Numbered from the stretch's first letter, positions 34,987 through 44,975 are shown. The stretch: DNA of 64,000 nt from an uncultured Pseudomonas sp. (GCA_943912755.1 CALTWF010000007.1:1-64000), one strand, 5' to 3'. Numbers and translations are program-made. Notes: generated by a model from the sequence alone, not told the origin.

Positions 34987-36348
34987 ATGTCCGTATCGAT
35001 TCCCGGGACCGCCGACGGCGGCGCCCAGCAACAGCCCAACCGCGTCAAAGCCATCCTCGGTGCCTGCTCGGGCAACCTGGTGGAGTGGTACGACTTTTTC
35101 ATCTATGCCTACACGGCGATCTACTTCGCCGCCGCGTTCTTCCCCAAGGGCGACACCACCACGCAACTGCTGGCCACCGCCGGGGTATTCGCCGTGGGCT
35201 TCTTCATGCGCCCGCTGGGCGGCTGGATCTTCGGCTGGATCGCCGACACCCGCGGACGCAAGGTGTCGATGATCATCTCGGTGTTCATGATGTGCGCCGG
35301 CTCCCTGCTGATCGCGATCATGCCGACCTACGACAGCATCGGCCTGGCCGCCCCGGTGATGCTGGTGGTCGCCCGGCTGATCCAGGGCCTGTCGGTGGGC
35401 GCCGAGTACGGCACCGGCGCCACCTACATCAGCGAGATCGCCACGCCGGGACGGCGCTGCTTCTACGGCTCGTTCCAGTACTTCACGATCATCGCCGGGC
35501 AGTTGCTGGCGCTGTTCACCGTGGTCCTGCTGCAACAGACCCTGAGCGACGAGCAACTGCGCGAATGGGGCTGGCGGATTCCGTTCTTCATCGGCGCGGT
35601 GAGCGCCGTGGTGGTGGTGTACCTGCGCCGCTCGATGCACGAAACCGCCTCGAAGAAGGACATGCGCCGCGAAGGCGCCGGCTCCCTGCGCGGCCTGTTC
35701 AAGCACAAGCGCGCGGTGGCGCTGGTGCTGGCCTTCACCGTCGGCGGCTCGCTGTACTTCTATACCTTCACCACCTACATGCAGAAGTTCCTGGTGATCT
35801 CAGTCGGTTTCGATGCCGAGACGGTCAGTTTCATCATGACCTCGGCGCTGATCGGCTTCATGCTCTGCCAGCCGCTGTTCGGCCTGCTCGCCGACCGCAT
35901 CGGGATCAAGGCGCACATGCTGCTGTTCTCGGGGATTGGCGTGCTGGTGGTGATTCCGCTGCTGTTCGCCATCCAGGGCAGCCATAACCCGCTGGTGGCC
36001 TTCGCCCTGGTCTTCGTCGGCCTGGTGATCGCCTCGCTGTACACGCCGATCGCCGGGATAGTGAAAGCCGAGCTGTTCCCGCCGGCGGTGCGCGCCCTGG
36101 GCGTGGGCTTCCCCTATGCCATCGGCAACGCCGCCTTCGGCGGCACGGCGGAATACGTGGCGCTGTCGTTCCGCGCCGAAGGGCTGGAAAGCCATTTCTT
36201 CTTCTACGTCGCCGCGGTGCTGTGCGTGACCTTCATCGCCTCGCTGCTGATGCCCAACCTGACGCGGCACGGGTATATCAGCGGGGACGGCAAGGTCGAG
36301 GAACATACCGGGTTGCGCGTGGGGCCTGTCGAGGCCGCACGGGTCTGA
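34987..36348 (+). CDS. MHS-family MFS symporter (KgtP/ShiA-like organic acid uptake)
   Basis: A 453-aa inner-membrane symporter with 12 hydrophobic segments. The metabolite:H+ symporter signature is present (ACSGNLVEWYDFFIYAY near residue 27, FFMRPLGGWIFGWIADTRGR near 70 and LIQGLSVGAEYGTGATYISE near 135). Relatives take up alpha-ketoglutarate, shikimate, citrate or related acids. The ATG at 34987 has AGGG 8 bases upstream; a GTG at 34978 is weaker. It is divergent from the LysR-hydrolase-MFS operon and probably belongs to that regulon. The gene is followed directly, in frame, by an RCC1-type fragment. Confidence 0.9.
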   Translation: MSVSIPGTADGGAQQQPNRVKAILGACSGNLVEWYDFFIYAYTAIYFAAAFFPKGDTTTQLLATAGVFAVGFFMRPLGGWIFGWIADTRGRKVSMIISVFMMCAGSLLIAIMPTYDSIGLAAPVMLVVARLIQGLSVGAEYGTGATYISEIATPGRRCFYGSFQYFTIIAGQLLALFTVVLLQQTLSDEQLREWGWRIPFFIGAVSAVVVVYLRRSMHETASKKDMRREGAGSLRGLFKHKRAVALVLAFTVGGSLYFYTFTTYMQKFLVISVGFDAETVSFIMTSALIGFMLCQPLFGLLADRIGIKAHMLLFSGIGVLVVIPLLFAIQGSHNPLVAFALVFVGLVIASLYTPIAGIVKAELFPPAVRALGVGFPYAIGNAAFGGTAEYVALSFRAEGLESHFFFYVAAVLCVTFIASLLMPNLTRHGYISGDGKVEEHTGLRVGPVEAARV

Positions 36349-39153
36349 AGGCGTCCCGAGCTGCCAGCCAGCGGCATCATCGATGAAGAGGCGGCGAAGA
36401 ACGGGGTCAAGGTCGTCCTCGCCGGCTACCCCAATATGCGCGAGTTCGACCGCATCACGTTCAGCTGGGGCGGCGAGCTGCTCCAGCATGAAGTGACCCA
36501 GGCTGAGGTGGACGCCGCTTCGCTGGTGATCCTGGTGCCCGAAGCAACCATCCTCGCCGCCGGTGCCAGCGATGACCTGGTCCTGGTCTACCGGGTCCGC
36601 GACGAGGTGCACAACCAGTCCAGCGACTGGTCGGTACGTGCCTTCGTCACGGTGGAAGTCGGCGAAGGCCTGTTCGATCCGCCGATGATCGAAAACCCCG
36701 ACCCGACTGCCCAGCCCGACGAGCCGATCGACCTCGACGACCTGGGCGATGACGACCTGCTGGTCAATGTCATTGTCTACAGCAACGGCCTGCTGGTCGG
36801 CGACGAAGTGGCCCTGACCTGGGCCGGCACCACCGCCCAGGGCCTGCCGGTCACCTTCACACCGGCCCCGCAGACGGTCAGCCGTGATCCGCAGGTCATG
36901 ACGTTCATCATCCCCAACGGCGATGTACGGGGCCTGGGTGGCGGCCGCGCCGTGGCCTCCTACACCGTGACCCGCAGCGGTGCGGCGGCGGGCCAGTCCA
37001 AGCGCGCCTTCGTCACCTTCGTCGGCGCCGAGCAACAGCTGCCCAAGCCGACCGTCGATGAAGCCGAGGACGGTGCCCTCGATCCTGCCCTGGCGCTGGC
37101 CACGGTGGTCGTGCCCGGGGAGGTGCTGGAGGGCGGCGATATCGTCTACCTCACCTGGCTCGGCACCCGGGCCAATGGCAGTACCCTGCTGCATGAGGAT
37201 TCACGCAACATCAGCGGCGTCGGTGCCGGCCAGCCGCTGCGCCTGAGCATTCCCGACACGGCCATCGCGCCGCTGGATGGCGGGACGCTCGCGGTCTACT
37301 ACCGAGTATTCAAACGCAGCATCGGCAGCGAGCTGGAATCCGAGCGCGAGCACCTGACCGTCGGCGAGGCCCAGGCCGCGCTGCCGGCACCATCGACCAA
37401 CCCACCGCCGGTGGGCGGCGTGCTCGATCCGGACAACGTCACCGGGCAACTGGAAATCATCGTGCCGGCCTGGCCGGGGATGAACGACAAGCAGACCGTG
37501 CACCTGGTCTGGCGGGCCAGCGGTGGCGCCAGCCACGACGACTTCATGCCGGTCAGTGCGCCGATGGTGGGCAAGCCGGTCGAGTTCTATCTGGACCGCG
37601 CCCAGGTCGAGGGCTATCGCGACCAGGATATCCAGCTGTCCTATTGGGTCGAGACACCCGGTGAGGCGAGCCAGGTGTCCGGGGTGCTCGCGTTCAACGT
37701 CGGGGCGGATGAGGGAATAGGCTTCGGCCCGATGCGGATCATGGGCGCACGGTTCAACGTAAGCACGTACACGGGCTGGAACGTACCAAGGATGCTCAGC
37801 GCCCTGGATGACACCAGCCGGACGCCAATGCTCGCCGAATGGCGCTATGAATTTGACCCGCAGTGGTCGAAAGCGACCAGTTGGGTCGACGAGAAACCCT
37901 GGCTGAAACTCTATGTGCGCAACGCCTCGGAAACCTGGGAATGCAACCCGGCCAATATCGTCGGTCATGGCGGCAGTGGTCACGAAAATGGTTTTCCTGC
38001 CTTCGTCGCGCTGCGTGATCCCGTCCTGGGCGATGATGGCATCGAGGTCGACATGGTCGCCTGGGGCAACCCCGCGTATGGCGGCGAACTGGATGCTCAT
38101 CTGGCCAACCTCAGGAACGTCATGGAAATCAGCGCCACCAGCCGCGCCTTTGCCGCCCGCCTGCGCGACGGCAGCGTGGTGTGCTGGGGGAACGCCCAGG
38201 ATGGTGGATTCCCTCGCACGATCGAAGGCAGCTTCGTCCAGGTCAGGGGCAATGGCGGTGCATTTGCCGGGCGGCAGTCGAACGGCAAGCTGTTTGCCTG
38301 GGGTAGGGAATCAAGTGGCACGGAGCTACCGGAGAGGGTTACCCGGCACAGCGACTATGTCGACCTCTGTTCGTCAGTAAATGCATTCGCGGCACTTCGC
38401 GCCAGCAGTCATGTGGTGGCCTGGGGAAGTAGTTACGGTGGAGGACAGTTGCTCCCCGGCCAGGAGGAGATGAACGACATCATCCAGCTCAGCGGAAACG
38501 CCGGTGGCTTCGCCGCGCTGCGTGACCAAGGCAATGCGAGATCGGTGATCAGTTGGGGCCAAAGCGACGTGCCTCCGGAGATCGCCAGGCTAACCAACGT
38601 CAGGATGCTCAGCGCCAACACGTTCTATGCCTTCTCACTGCTGCTGGACAATGGCGAGATCCGGGTCTGGGGCCAAGGAGAGCCGGCCACCTTGCCAGAC
38701 GAAATCATCGGGCTTCCCAACGTTATGGAAGTCTCGGCGACCTCGGATGCGTTCTGCGCTCGACTGAGCGACGGCAAGGTCATCGCCTGGGGCCGCGAAA
38801 ACTCTGGCGGCAAACTACCGCACGTTGTCGAAGACAAGACCAATATCATCCAGGTCGCGAGCAACACCAGCGCATTCGCCGTGCTGTGCACGGACGGCTC
38901 GGTGGAAGCCTGGGGCAACCCTCTCGCCGGTGGCGATACTTCCGCCGTCGCCACGCGGCTGGTGGACGTGAAGGCGATCTACGGCAACGGCCACTGCTTC
39001 GCCGCCTTGACCGGCAAAGGCGAGGTAGTGACCTGGGGACTCCCGCCGGGAGGTGGCGACAGCAGCAAGGTCCAGTCGCAACTGCGTGGCCGGGTCACCC
39101 ACAGTCGCCTGGTGCCCTTCCAGGAGGCGCAGCAACTGTTCGGCGACGACTGA
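36349..39153 (+). pseudogene. 5'-truncated gene for an Ig-like/RCC1-repeat protein
   Basis: About 934 codons remain open directly after the symporter's TGA, in the same frame, but the first ATG (36436) lies inside the first domain and has no ribosome site. The protein shows four Ig-like repeats (about 36360-37700; each with a PxxxEAxxGxLDP-like opening, a V-x-L-x-W core and a GG-x-x-x-V-x-Y-x-V turn). At least seven RCC1-type repeats then follow, each marked by AWG or CWG (38060-39090), with FAALR/FAARL before them. Intact homologues I know of in Pseudomonas are much longer at the N-terminus. The likely story is deletion of the 5' part with fusion of the rest behind the symporter gene. Whether the remnant is expressed is unknown. 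Confidence 0.6.
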
Positions 39154-39179
39154 CCGCTGTCACACGCCGGGCACCTCGA

Positions 39180-40463
39180 TCACCCCATCGAGGTGCCTGG
39201 CAGCGGCTCTTCAGCCACCACGACCTGCCCCTCCTCCAGCAACTCCCCTTCCCACTTGGCCACCACCGCCGTGGCAATCGAGTTGCCCACCGCATTGGTC
39301 GCCGAACGCCCCATGTCGAGGAAGGTATCGATGCCCAGGATCAGCAGCAGGCCGGCCTCGGGAATATCGAACTGCACCAGCGTGGCGGCAATCACCACCA
39401 ACGACGCCCGCGGCACCCCGGCCAGGCCCTTGGAGGTCAGCATCAGGGTCAGCAGCATGAGGATCTGCGTGCCGATGGACATTTCGATGCCGTAGGCCTG
39501 GGCGATGAACAGCACGGCGAAGGTGCAGTACATCATCGAGCCGTCGAGGTTGAACGAGTAGCCCATGGGCATGACGAAGCTGGAGATCTTGCGTGACACG
39601 CCAAAGCGGTCCAGCGCCGCCAGCAGCTTGGGATAGGCCGACTCGGAGCTGGCAGTGGCGAAGGCCAGCATGAACGCCTCCTTGATCAGGCGCAGCAGCT
39701 GGAACACCCGCCGGCCGAGAAACACCGCGCCGGCCAGCACCAGCAGCAGCCACAGGGTCGCCAGGCCCATGTAGAAATCACGCATGAACACGGCGAAGGT
39801 AACCAGGATGCCCAGGCCGTTGACCGCCACGGTGGAAGCCATGGCCGCCATCACCGCCAAAGGCGCCAGTTTCATCACGTAGCCGGTGATGGTGAGCATG
39901 GCCTGGGCCAGCTCGTCGGTCAGGCGCACCAGCCCCCTGGCCTTTTCCCCCAGGGCCGCCAGGGCCACGCCGAAGAACAGCGAAAACACCACGATCTGCA
40001 GGATCTCGTTGGTCGCCAGCGCCTCGGCAAACGAGCGCGGCACCAGGTGGGTGACAAAGCCCTTGAGGGTGAAGGCCGAAGTCTGCAACGAGGTACTGGC
40101 ATGCACATCCGGCAATGGCAAGGCCAGGTGCAGGCCGGGCTGAAGCACGTTGGCCATCATCAGGCCGACCGCCAACGACAGCAGCGAGGCGGTCATGAAC
40201 CACAGCATGGCCTTGCCGAATACCCGCCCGACCGCACCGGCATCGCCCATATGGGCGATACCGACCACTAGGGTGGAAAACACCAGCGGGCCGATCAGCA
40301 TCTTGATCAGGCGCAGGAACACGTCGGAGACGGTGGAGATATAGCCAGCGATCTGGCTGGCCGTGGCCGGATCGGGGCTGGTGAGAAAAATGACATAGCC
40401 GGTCAGCACGCCCAGGAACATGGCGAGCAGGATCCATCCTGCCAGCGGAATGCGTCGTTTCAT
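39180..40463 (-). CDS. C4-dicarboxylate:cation symporter, DctA-like
   Basis: A 427-aa dicarboxylate/amino-acid:cation symporter (DAACS family) with 8 membrane segments and two re-entrant loops. The conserved motifs are ATASSESAYPKLLAALDRFG (HP1 loop), SFVMPMGYSFNLDGSMMYCT (TM7), and DTFLDMGRSATNAVGNSIAT (TM8). These bind cation and dicarboxylate. DctA imports succinate, fumarate, malate; C5 dicarboxylates are also possible. The start of the gene faces the low-GC island and, beyond it, the ThDP-decarboxylase/CoA operon. Without the island the two would be divergent neighbours. Confidence 0.9.
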   Translation of the reverse strand: MKRRIPLAGWILLAMFLGVLTGYVIFLTSPDPATASQIAGYISTVSDVFLRLIKMLIGPLVFSTLVVGIAHMGDAGAVGRVFGKAMLWFMTASLLSLAVGLMMANVLQPGLHLALPLPDVHASTSLQTSAFTLKGFVTHLVPRSFAEALATNEILQIVVFSLFFGVALAALGEKARGLVRLTDELAQAMLTITGYVMKLAPLAVMAAMASTVAVNGLGILVTFAVFMRDFYMGLATLWLLLVLAGAVFLGRRVFQLLRLIKEAFMLAFATASSESAYPKLLAALDRFGVSRKISSFVMPMGYSFNLDGSMMYCTFAVLFIAQAYGIEMSIGTQILMLLTLMLTSKGLAGVPRASLVVIAATLVQFDIPEAGLLLILGIDTFLDMGRSATNAVGNSIATAVVAKWEGELLEEGQVVVAEEPLPGTSMG

Positions 40464-40727
40464 GAAGCACCTGTAGTCGAAAAGGAGAATTCACCGTGGC
40501 GCACGGCGCGTCACGGCAGCAGGTAGGCAAATGCAAGATGCCCGCTGGGGCATGCCGGGGACGGGGGCGATGAGTCGGACGGTGCAGCGGCTGCGATCAG
40601 GTGCAATAAACGAACGAACATGGTCTTGCCCTCGGATTTTATTGTTGTGGGTCATGCCGTTGCCGACACGATCAAGCACGCTAAATCCGCTGGCAGGCGC
40701 GACCAAGGGGCCTTGCGGCCTATCAGA

Positions 40728-40762
40728 TATGCGCGTTGGCGATAGCTCGACAGCTATGCGCG
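40728..40762. promoter_or_regulatory. Palindrome and repeated motif upstream of the dctA-like gene
   Basis: ATAGCT-CGAC-AGCTAT (40742-40757) is a perfect inverted repeat, and TATGCGCG occurs twice (40728-40735 and 40755-40762), 27 bp apart. The right part overlaps the left 40-bp direct repeat. A regulator site for the catabolic genes is plausible. The rest of the gap 40464-40895 contains no gene I recognise. Confidence 0.4.
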
Positions 40763-40791
40763 CTCGGCATGTTCCAAAGAGAAAAACGGTA
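40752..40791 (+). repeat. Left copy of the 40-bp direct repeat flanking the island
   Basis: The 40 bp here match 46482-46521 at 36 positions, including exact CGCTCGGCAT and CAAAGAGAAAAACGGTA blocks. It marks the outer edge of the low-GC operon on the dctA side. Confidence 0.75.
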
Positions 40792-40895
40792 CCCAGCCTG
40801 ATACGGCATGGGTAAATCATGGGGTGGCAATGTGCAGAGGTATGCAGGAGTGTGGATCAGGAGGGACGCCTGGTGAACACCGCACAGTTGAGCGT

Positions 40896-41696
40896 TCACT
40901 TAACAGAGGACAAAGCGCTCTGAGCCGAGATCAGAACGATATTGCTGAAGAAGTCGAGAATCGGTAACCAGTCATCCCGCGTCAGAACCATCCTGGCCCG
41001 GATGAGGTGGCCGCCCCTGGAGAGGGAGAAAAGCTCCCTGAGGGGCAAGGTGACGCCTGGCCGCACCCCCCCAGACTTCAAGATGAGCTGAAACAGGCAC
41101 CTTCCGACCCGCCCGTTGCCATCCCTGAATGGATGGCAGAACCAGATAGCCAGGATCGCCACGGTGGCACAAAACAGGCTGGGTACACGCCGATGGTTAT
41201 CCATCAGGCAGGCATGCAAATCGAGCAGTCTGGGGCGAATGGATGCGGGCGGTAGAAATACCCACCGAGCGTCGCTCTTGTCAGGCACACACTGAAGCCC
41301 TCGGGTTCGAATCAGGCACTCCTCGTTCAAGAAGTAGCTGGCAAGCTGTTCCAGCCCCGTGACAAAGTCCTGAGCATGATGAACGTAAGGAAACCCGGGA
41401 GGCAGGAGCCGTGACTGCAACGCCCTGCGTTCGCTTTTCGAGCGCAGCCGGTCAATCCCGACAGGTTCGCCTTGCGCCATGAAGTAATCGGAAAGCTCAT
41501 GGGACAGCAAGATCGAGCCACTACTCAAATCATCCAGACGATGATGATTGAAGTGATCGATGTCCTCGCAGAACCACGGCCCCAGCGTTCCGTCAAGCTT
41601 CGGTAAACAATCCTCGGCCTGCTCAAGCTTCGTTCTGGTATGAACAGGCAAGCGGTAATAGTCCGGAAAATCGAATGCGTTGGTGTAGTACTTCAT
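40896..41696 (-). CDS. Fic-domain protein (putative AMPylase)
   Basis: A 266-aa soluble protein starting MKYYTNAFDFPDYYRLP (ATG 41696). The Fic core motif HPFRDGNGRVGR begins at residue 188 with catalytic His and the full anion-binding GNGR. Fic enzymes usually transfer AMP from ATP to a Tyr/Thr/Ser of a target protein. The usual inhibitory (S/T)xxxE(G/N) motif is not seen; DDLSSGSILLSHELSDY at about 55-71 occupies the place where it would be expected in N-terminally inhibited members. It is the last gene of the export operon, 69 bp after the candidate immunity gene. It could be a second effector, a regulator of the toxin system or a passenger; nothing in the sequence decides this. Confidence 0.85.
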   Translation of the reverse strand: MKYYTNAFDFPDYYRLPVHTRTKLEQAEDCLPKLDGTLGPWFCEDIDHFNHHRLDDLSSGSILLSHELSDYFMAQGEPVGIDRLRSKSERRALQSRLLPPGFPYVHHAQDFVTGLEQLASYFLNEECLIRTRGLQCVPDKSDARWVFLPPASIRPRLLDLHACLMDNHRRVPSLFCATVAILAIWFCHPFRDGNGRVGRCLFQLILKSGGVRPGVTLPLRELFSLSRGGHLIRARMVLTRDDWLPILDFFSNIVLISAQSALSSVK

Positions 41697-41765
41697 TTCG
41701 TCTGCCTTTCGCAACCTCCGGCTGCCATCAAGCAAGCCGTGGACCAGGCCACGGCTTGACCTGTA

Positions 41766-42272
41766 TCAGTCAGCGATAGCGACCTCCTTGAAACGTCCTT
41801 CCTCCCAGTAGATCAGCATCGAGCCCGACTCGAAGGTGAACAGCGAGAGACCGTCGTGAAGCAGAACCACTTCAGGCAGGCAACCGCCGTCGCGAGGGCC
41901 GGCGCCTTTTGCGCAGGCGGTTTTATAGCGCCCGGGCTTGATCGTCTCTATGCCCACGGCCTGGATGTTGCTGCCCGACTTCACTGTGTACGCCTGCCCC
42001 GACGCTGTACTCAAAGTGACAACCAGGCGGAATGACGAGCCACCACTCGCTTGCACTTTCAAGGCGGCATGGTCTTGTTTGCCATCACCGTCAAAATCTC
42101 CGTCAGCCCTGGTGTAGCCAGTGCCTGTCTGGTCATTGGAACGCAGCCCGGCATTCTCGCTACCGGACCATTGCCGGGGGGTAAACTCGATAAATTCGTC
42201 CACCGCTCGAGCGAACGAGACCTCCAGCAACGTGCACAATGCCAAGCCAAAAATCAGAAACTTGCTATTCAT
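41766..42272 (-). CDS. Exported small protein, candidate immunity protein
   Basis: A 168-aa protein with a Sec signal peptide (MNSKFLIFGLALCTLLEVS...ARA) and a mature part with an EF-hand/FG-GAP-like Asp cluster (RADGDFDGDGKQDHAALKV at about residues 55-73). Two cysteines (ACAKGAGPRDGGC) could form a disulfide. The ATG at 42272 follows a GAAGGTG site. It begins 10 bp after the stop of the leader-bearing metallopeptidase gene, so the two are translationally close. A periplasmic protein directly behind a secreted wall-degrading enzyme is the usual position of an immunity protein. I know no family with an assigned function for it. Confidence 0.7.
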   Translation of the reverse strand: MNSKFLIFGLALCTLLEVSFARAVDEFIEFTPRQWSGSENAGLRSNDQTGTGYTRADGDFDGDGKQDHAALKVQASGGSSFRLVVTLSTASGQAYTVKSGSNIQAVGIETIKPGRYKTACAKGAGPRDGGCLPEVVLLHDGLSLFTFESGSMLIYWEEGRFKEVAIAD

Positions 42273-42282
42273 ACGGTCACCT

Positions 42283-42825
42283 TCACTTCGGATCATATTC
42301 AACATGAATGTGATTGTTGGCGGGGTTGGCAAAGGTCTCGAAGAGGATGTCGTAGTCCGGACCGACCGCCGCCTTCAACTCGGAGACCAGCGTGTTCGCC
42401 AGGTCGACAGTTATATTGTTGGCCCTTAAGTCAATGGCTTCGTTCGAATAATGAAGCGAATTAGCGCCATGGGTAGAGTCATTTCCAGAGGTGATGACTG
42501 GCGTCGGGGCATTGGAATTGCTCCATACCGAAACGATGTCACTGAAGATCGCGTAAATCTTGTCTGATAGATTCGATATATCTGCGCTTGCCTTGACTTC
42601 GATCTGCTGCCCCGAACCTTCCGGACCAACAGTCACCCCGGGATTGGTCTGTCCGCCGCCATCGCCATTGCCCACCGCCGCTTCTTCCTCCGACGGATCA
42701 GGCTCCCAGGGTTCAGGCTCATAGGGATCATCCGTTACTTCGACAGGGTCCAATTCATACTGATACTGGTACTGTGAGGCGCCACCGGAAACCAGCATCA
42801 TTTCTTCTTCACTCAATACTCTCAT
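42283..42825 (-). CDS. Double-glycine-leader protein with LAS/M15-like metallopeptidase domain
   Basis: A 180-aa protein. Residues 1-15 are MRVLSEEEMMLVSGG, a textbook double-glycine leader cut by C39 peptidases. Residues 16-80 form an acidic, Pro/Glu/Tyr-rich linker (YQYQYELDPVEV...WEPDPSEEE). The C-terminal domain (about 85-180) carries SLHYSNEAIDLR, giving H125-x6-D132, and HIHVEY, giving H172-x-H174. H-x6-D plus H-x-H is the zinc-site pattern of LAS (LytM/D-Ala-D-Ala/Sonic hedgehog) peptidases such as M15 enzymes. The predicted role is a peptidoglycan peptidase exported to other cells by the adjacent ABC system. It lies 38 bp after the exporter gene and 10 bp before the candidate immunity gene. 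Activity and target are inferred. Confidence 0.72.
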   Translation of the reverse strand: MRVLSEEEMMLVSGGASQYQYQYELDPVEVTDDPYEPEPWEPDPSEEEAAVGNGDGGGQTNPGVTVGPEGSGQQIEVKASADISNLSDKIYAIFSDIVSVWSNSNAPTPVITSGNDSTHGANSLHYSNEAIDLRANNITVDLANTLVSELKAAVGPDYDILFETFANPANNHIHVEYDPK

Positions 42826-42863
42826 CGAGGATAAAACTCCCTGTAGCCTTATAAATTCGCCGT

Positions 42864-44975
42864 TTAATTACCCCTGGCACTGCTTACTCTTTCCTTTAAG
42901 CGTCTTCCTTCCAAATAAAAAACTCGAGTACACAGCCTCACCGTTTCGGCGCGATGAGCCACGATGATTCGCGTACACGTCCGGGTGGCTAGGCAGTTAG
43001 ACAAATGGGTTTCGTTTTCAACATCAAGATGACTGGTCGCTTCATCGAGCAGAAGAAAGCCCGGTGCTCGAATGATGGCTCGGGCAATCAATATCCTCTG
43101 ACGCTGTCCACCAGAGAGCGTGCTGCCCATATCGCCAATCTGCGTGTTATATCCCATCGGCAACTGGAGAATATCTTGATGGATGGATGCCTCCTGCGCG
43201 GCGGACTCTATGTCCGCCATTGAATAGTCGTCATCGAATAGGGCAATGTTTTCGGCAATCGTTCCAGAGAACAATGCATCGTCCTGCAAGACAATCGACA
43301 TCCAGGAGCGCAACTGCTCCTTGCCGATAAGTTGTGTATCTACTCCACCAATCATGATCATTCCCCGAGTTGGCTCCAGAAGCCCGCACAGCAACTTCAA
43401 TATCGTGCTCTTACCCACCCCAGAGCGCCCCGTGATTGCCACGCATTCGCCAGGCGCGATCTTGAAACTGGCATTTTCAAGAATCCATGGTTCGGTGGAT
43501 GAGTACCGGAAGTAAACCGAGGAAAACTCGACTGTCTTGTCAGTGACGCTACTGTGGTAGCGAGGGTAATAGTTCCCTTCCTTGTCAGTGTGCACGATGT
43601 CTGCTATCCGCGAGGCATGTACACTCAACAACTTCAACTCGATATAACCATCTGCCAGCCTTGATACCCTCGATGCAAACAACAGGCTGAACATCAACAT
43701 GGACATGAGCATCCCGGCCGTGAGTTCTTGCTGTATCACCAGCACTGCACCGAACCACAAAAGGATGATCTTCTCCAGACCTTGCAAAAGATCGGCAGCG
43801 GTCTTGCACCCAAGATCGTACCGGGCCATCACGATGCTTTTGTTGAGAAACGCTGTCACCAGATTCAGGTAAGCCGTCGTGGCTCGGGAAATCAGGTTGT
43901 TCGCCTTGATGACCTGAGAGGCCCTCACATATTCATAGAACCTTGAGTTCTGCCGTGCCTGCGCGCCGATCAGGTCGACATTCAATCGTTTGAGCGTTGA
44001 GTACAGCGCCAGGCGCAGGGCAACGTAGACACAAGCAAAGCCTATGACCACTACGGTCAGTTTCGGGCTGTAGCAAAACATGACGGCCAGTGTTGCCAAC
44101 GACATGAGCCCATCCAGAAGACTGGTGGTTATCGTCGAGGTGACTGCGTACTGAACGCTTTTCAGCGAGTTGAATCTTGAGCCAATGTCGCCCAGGGAGC
44201 GCCTTTGAAAGTAATCCTCGGGAAGTGCTATCAGGTGCCCGAAGACGCCTGCTGTCCACGATTGGTTGATCACGTTCCCAGCACGGCAAACCAGCCACTC
44301 GCGAAAGAAACCTAACGCGGCCTGGAACACGACAAGCACACAGAATGAAATGCCGAAGATGAACAGCAGGTCGCTGTCTGCGCTTGAAATCGCCTTGTCT
44401 ATTACAAGCTGAGTGAACAAGGGCGTGACGAACGAAAACACCTCAAGGGCAAGCGCCGCGGCAGCGATGCTGGTCACAATCTGCCTGAAGCCATGGACAC
44501 GCCCCAGCACATCGCGCACCTTGACCGGCACGGCCTTGGGTTGGACCTGAAAACCATGACCGGGCATCAACTCCAGTGCGACACCCGTGAAACACTTCTC
44601 AAGTTCCTCACGCCTGAGGGTGACCGAACCGATCGCCGGATCATGAAGCTCGTACCTGCCCGCCCTCACGCGCTTGAGAACCACATAGTGGCTATTGTTC
44701 CAGTGCAGGATCACGGGCAACCGCAAGGTCGGAATTTCCTCCACGGCAAGTTTCAAGGGTCGGGCCAGCATGCCGAGGCGCCGGCCCAGTCCAACCAGTT
44801 GCAGAAGCGTGGTTCCCCGACCCGATCCCTGATGAAAACGACGGAGTTGCGCAAGCGACGTCTGGAAACCGTAATAACCTGCGATCATGCCCACACAGGC
44901 CAGCCCGCACTCGGCTTTCTCGTTTTGCAGGAACATCGGCAGCCGTGGTCCCCGGCCGAACTTCAATACGTCCAT
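42864..44975 (-). CDS. Peptidase-containing ABC exporter (C39, CvaB/LagD type)
   Basis: A 703-aa PCAT-type transporter. The N-terminal C39 peptidase (about 10-135) has Q17 and C23 in FLQNEKAECGLAC, H96 in NNSHYVVL and D112 in ELHDPAIG, so the catalytic set is complete. The membrane domain spans about 160-450. The ATPase domain has Walker A GRSGVGKST (about 512), signature LSGGQRQR (about 615) and Walker B FLLLDEATSHLD. Such proteins cut leaders after Gly-Gly and export the cargo through HlyD-type adaptors and TolC. The ATG lies 3 bp after the adaptor stop. The obvious cargo is the next gene. TolC must be supplied from elsewhere. Confidence 0.95.
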   Translation of the reverse strand: MDVLKFGRGPRLPMFLQNEKAECGLACVGMIAGYYGFQTSLAQLRRFHQGSGRGTTLLQLVGLGRRLGMLARPLKLAVEEIPTLRLPVILHWNNSHYVVLKRVRAGRYELHDPAIGSVTLRREELEKCFTGVALELMPGHGFQVQPKAVPVKVRDVLGRVHGFRQIVTSIAAAALALEVFSFVTPLFTQLVIDKAISSADSDLLFIFGISFCVLVVFQAALGFFREWLVCRAGNVINQSWTAGVFGHLIALPEDYFQRRSLGDIGSRFNSLKSVQYAVTSTITTSLLDGLMSLATLAVMFCYSPKLTVVVIGFACVYVALRLALYSTLKRLNVDLIGAQARQNSRFYEYVRASQVIKANNLISRATTAYLNLVTAFLNKSIVMARYDLGCKTAADLLQGLEKIILLWFGAVLVIQQELTAGMLMSMLMFSLLFASRVSRLADGYIELKLLSVHASRIADIVHTDKEGNYYPRYHSSVTDKTVEFSSVYFRYSSTEPWILENASFKIAPGECVAITGRSGVGKSTILKLLCGLLEPTRGMIMIGGVDTQLIGKEQLRSWMSIVLQDDALFSGTIAENIALFDDDYSMADIESAAQEASIHQDILQLPMGYNTQIGDMGSTLSGGQRQRILIARAIIRAPGFLLLDEATSHLDVENETHLSNCLATRTCTRIIVAHRAETVRLCTRVFYLEGRRLKERVSSARGN

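Noticed and set aside
40531..40815. A 94-codon plus-strand frame in the dctA/island gap
   Set aside because: It spans the palindrome and direct repeat, has no ribosome site and resembles no protein.
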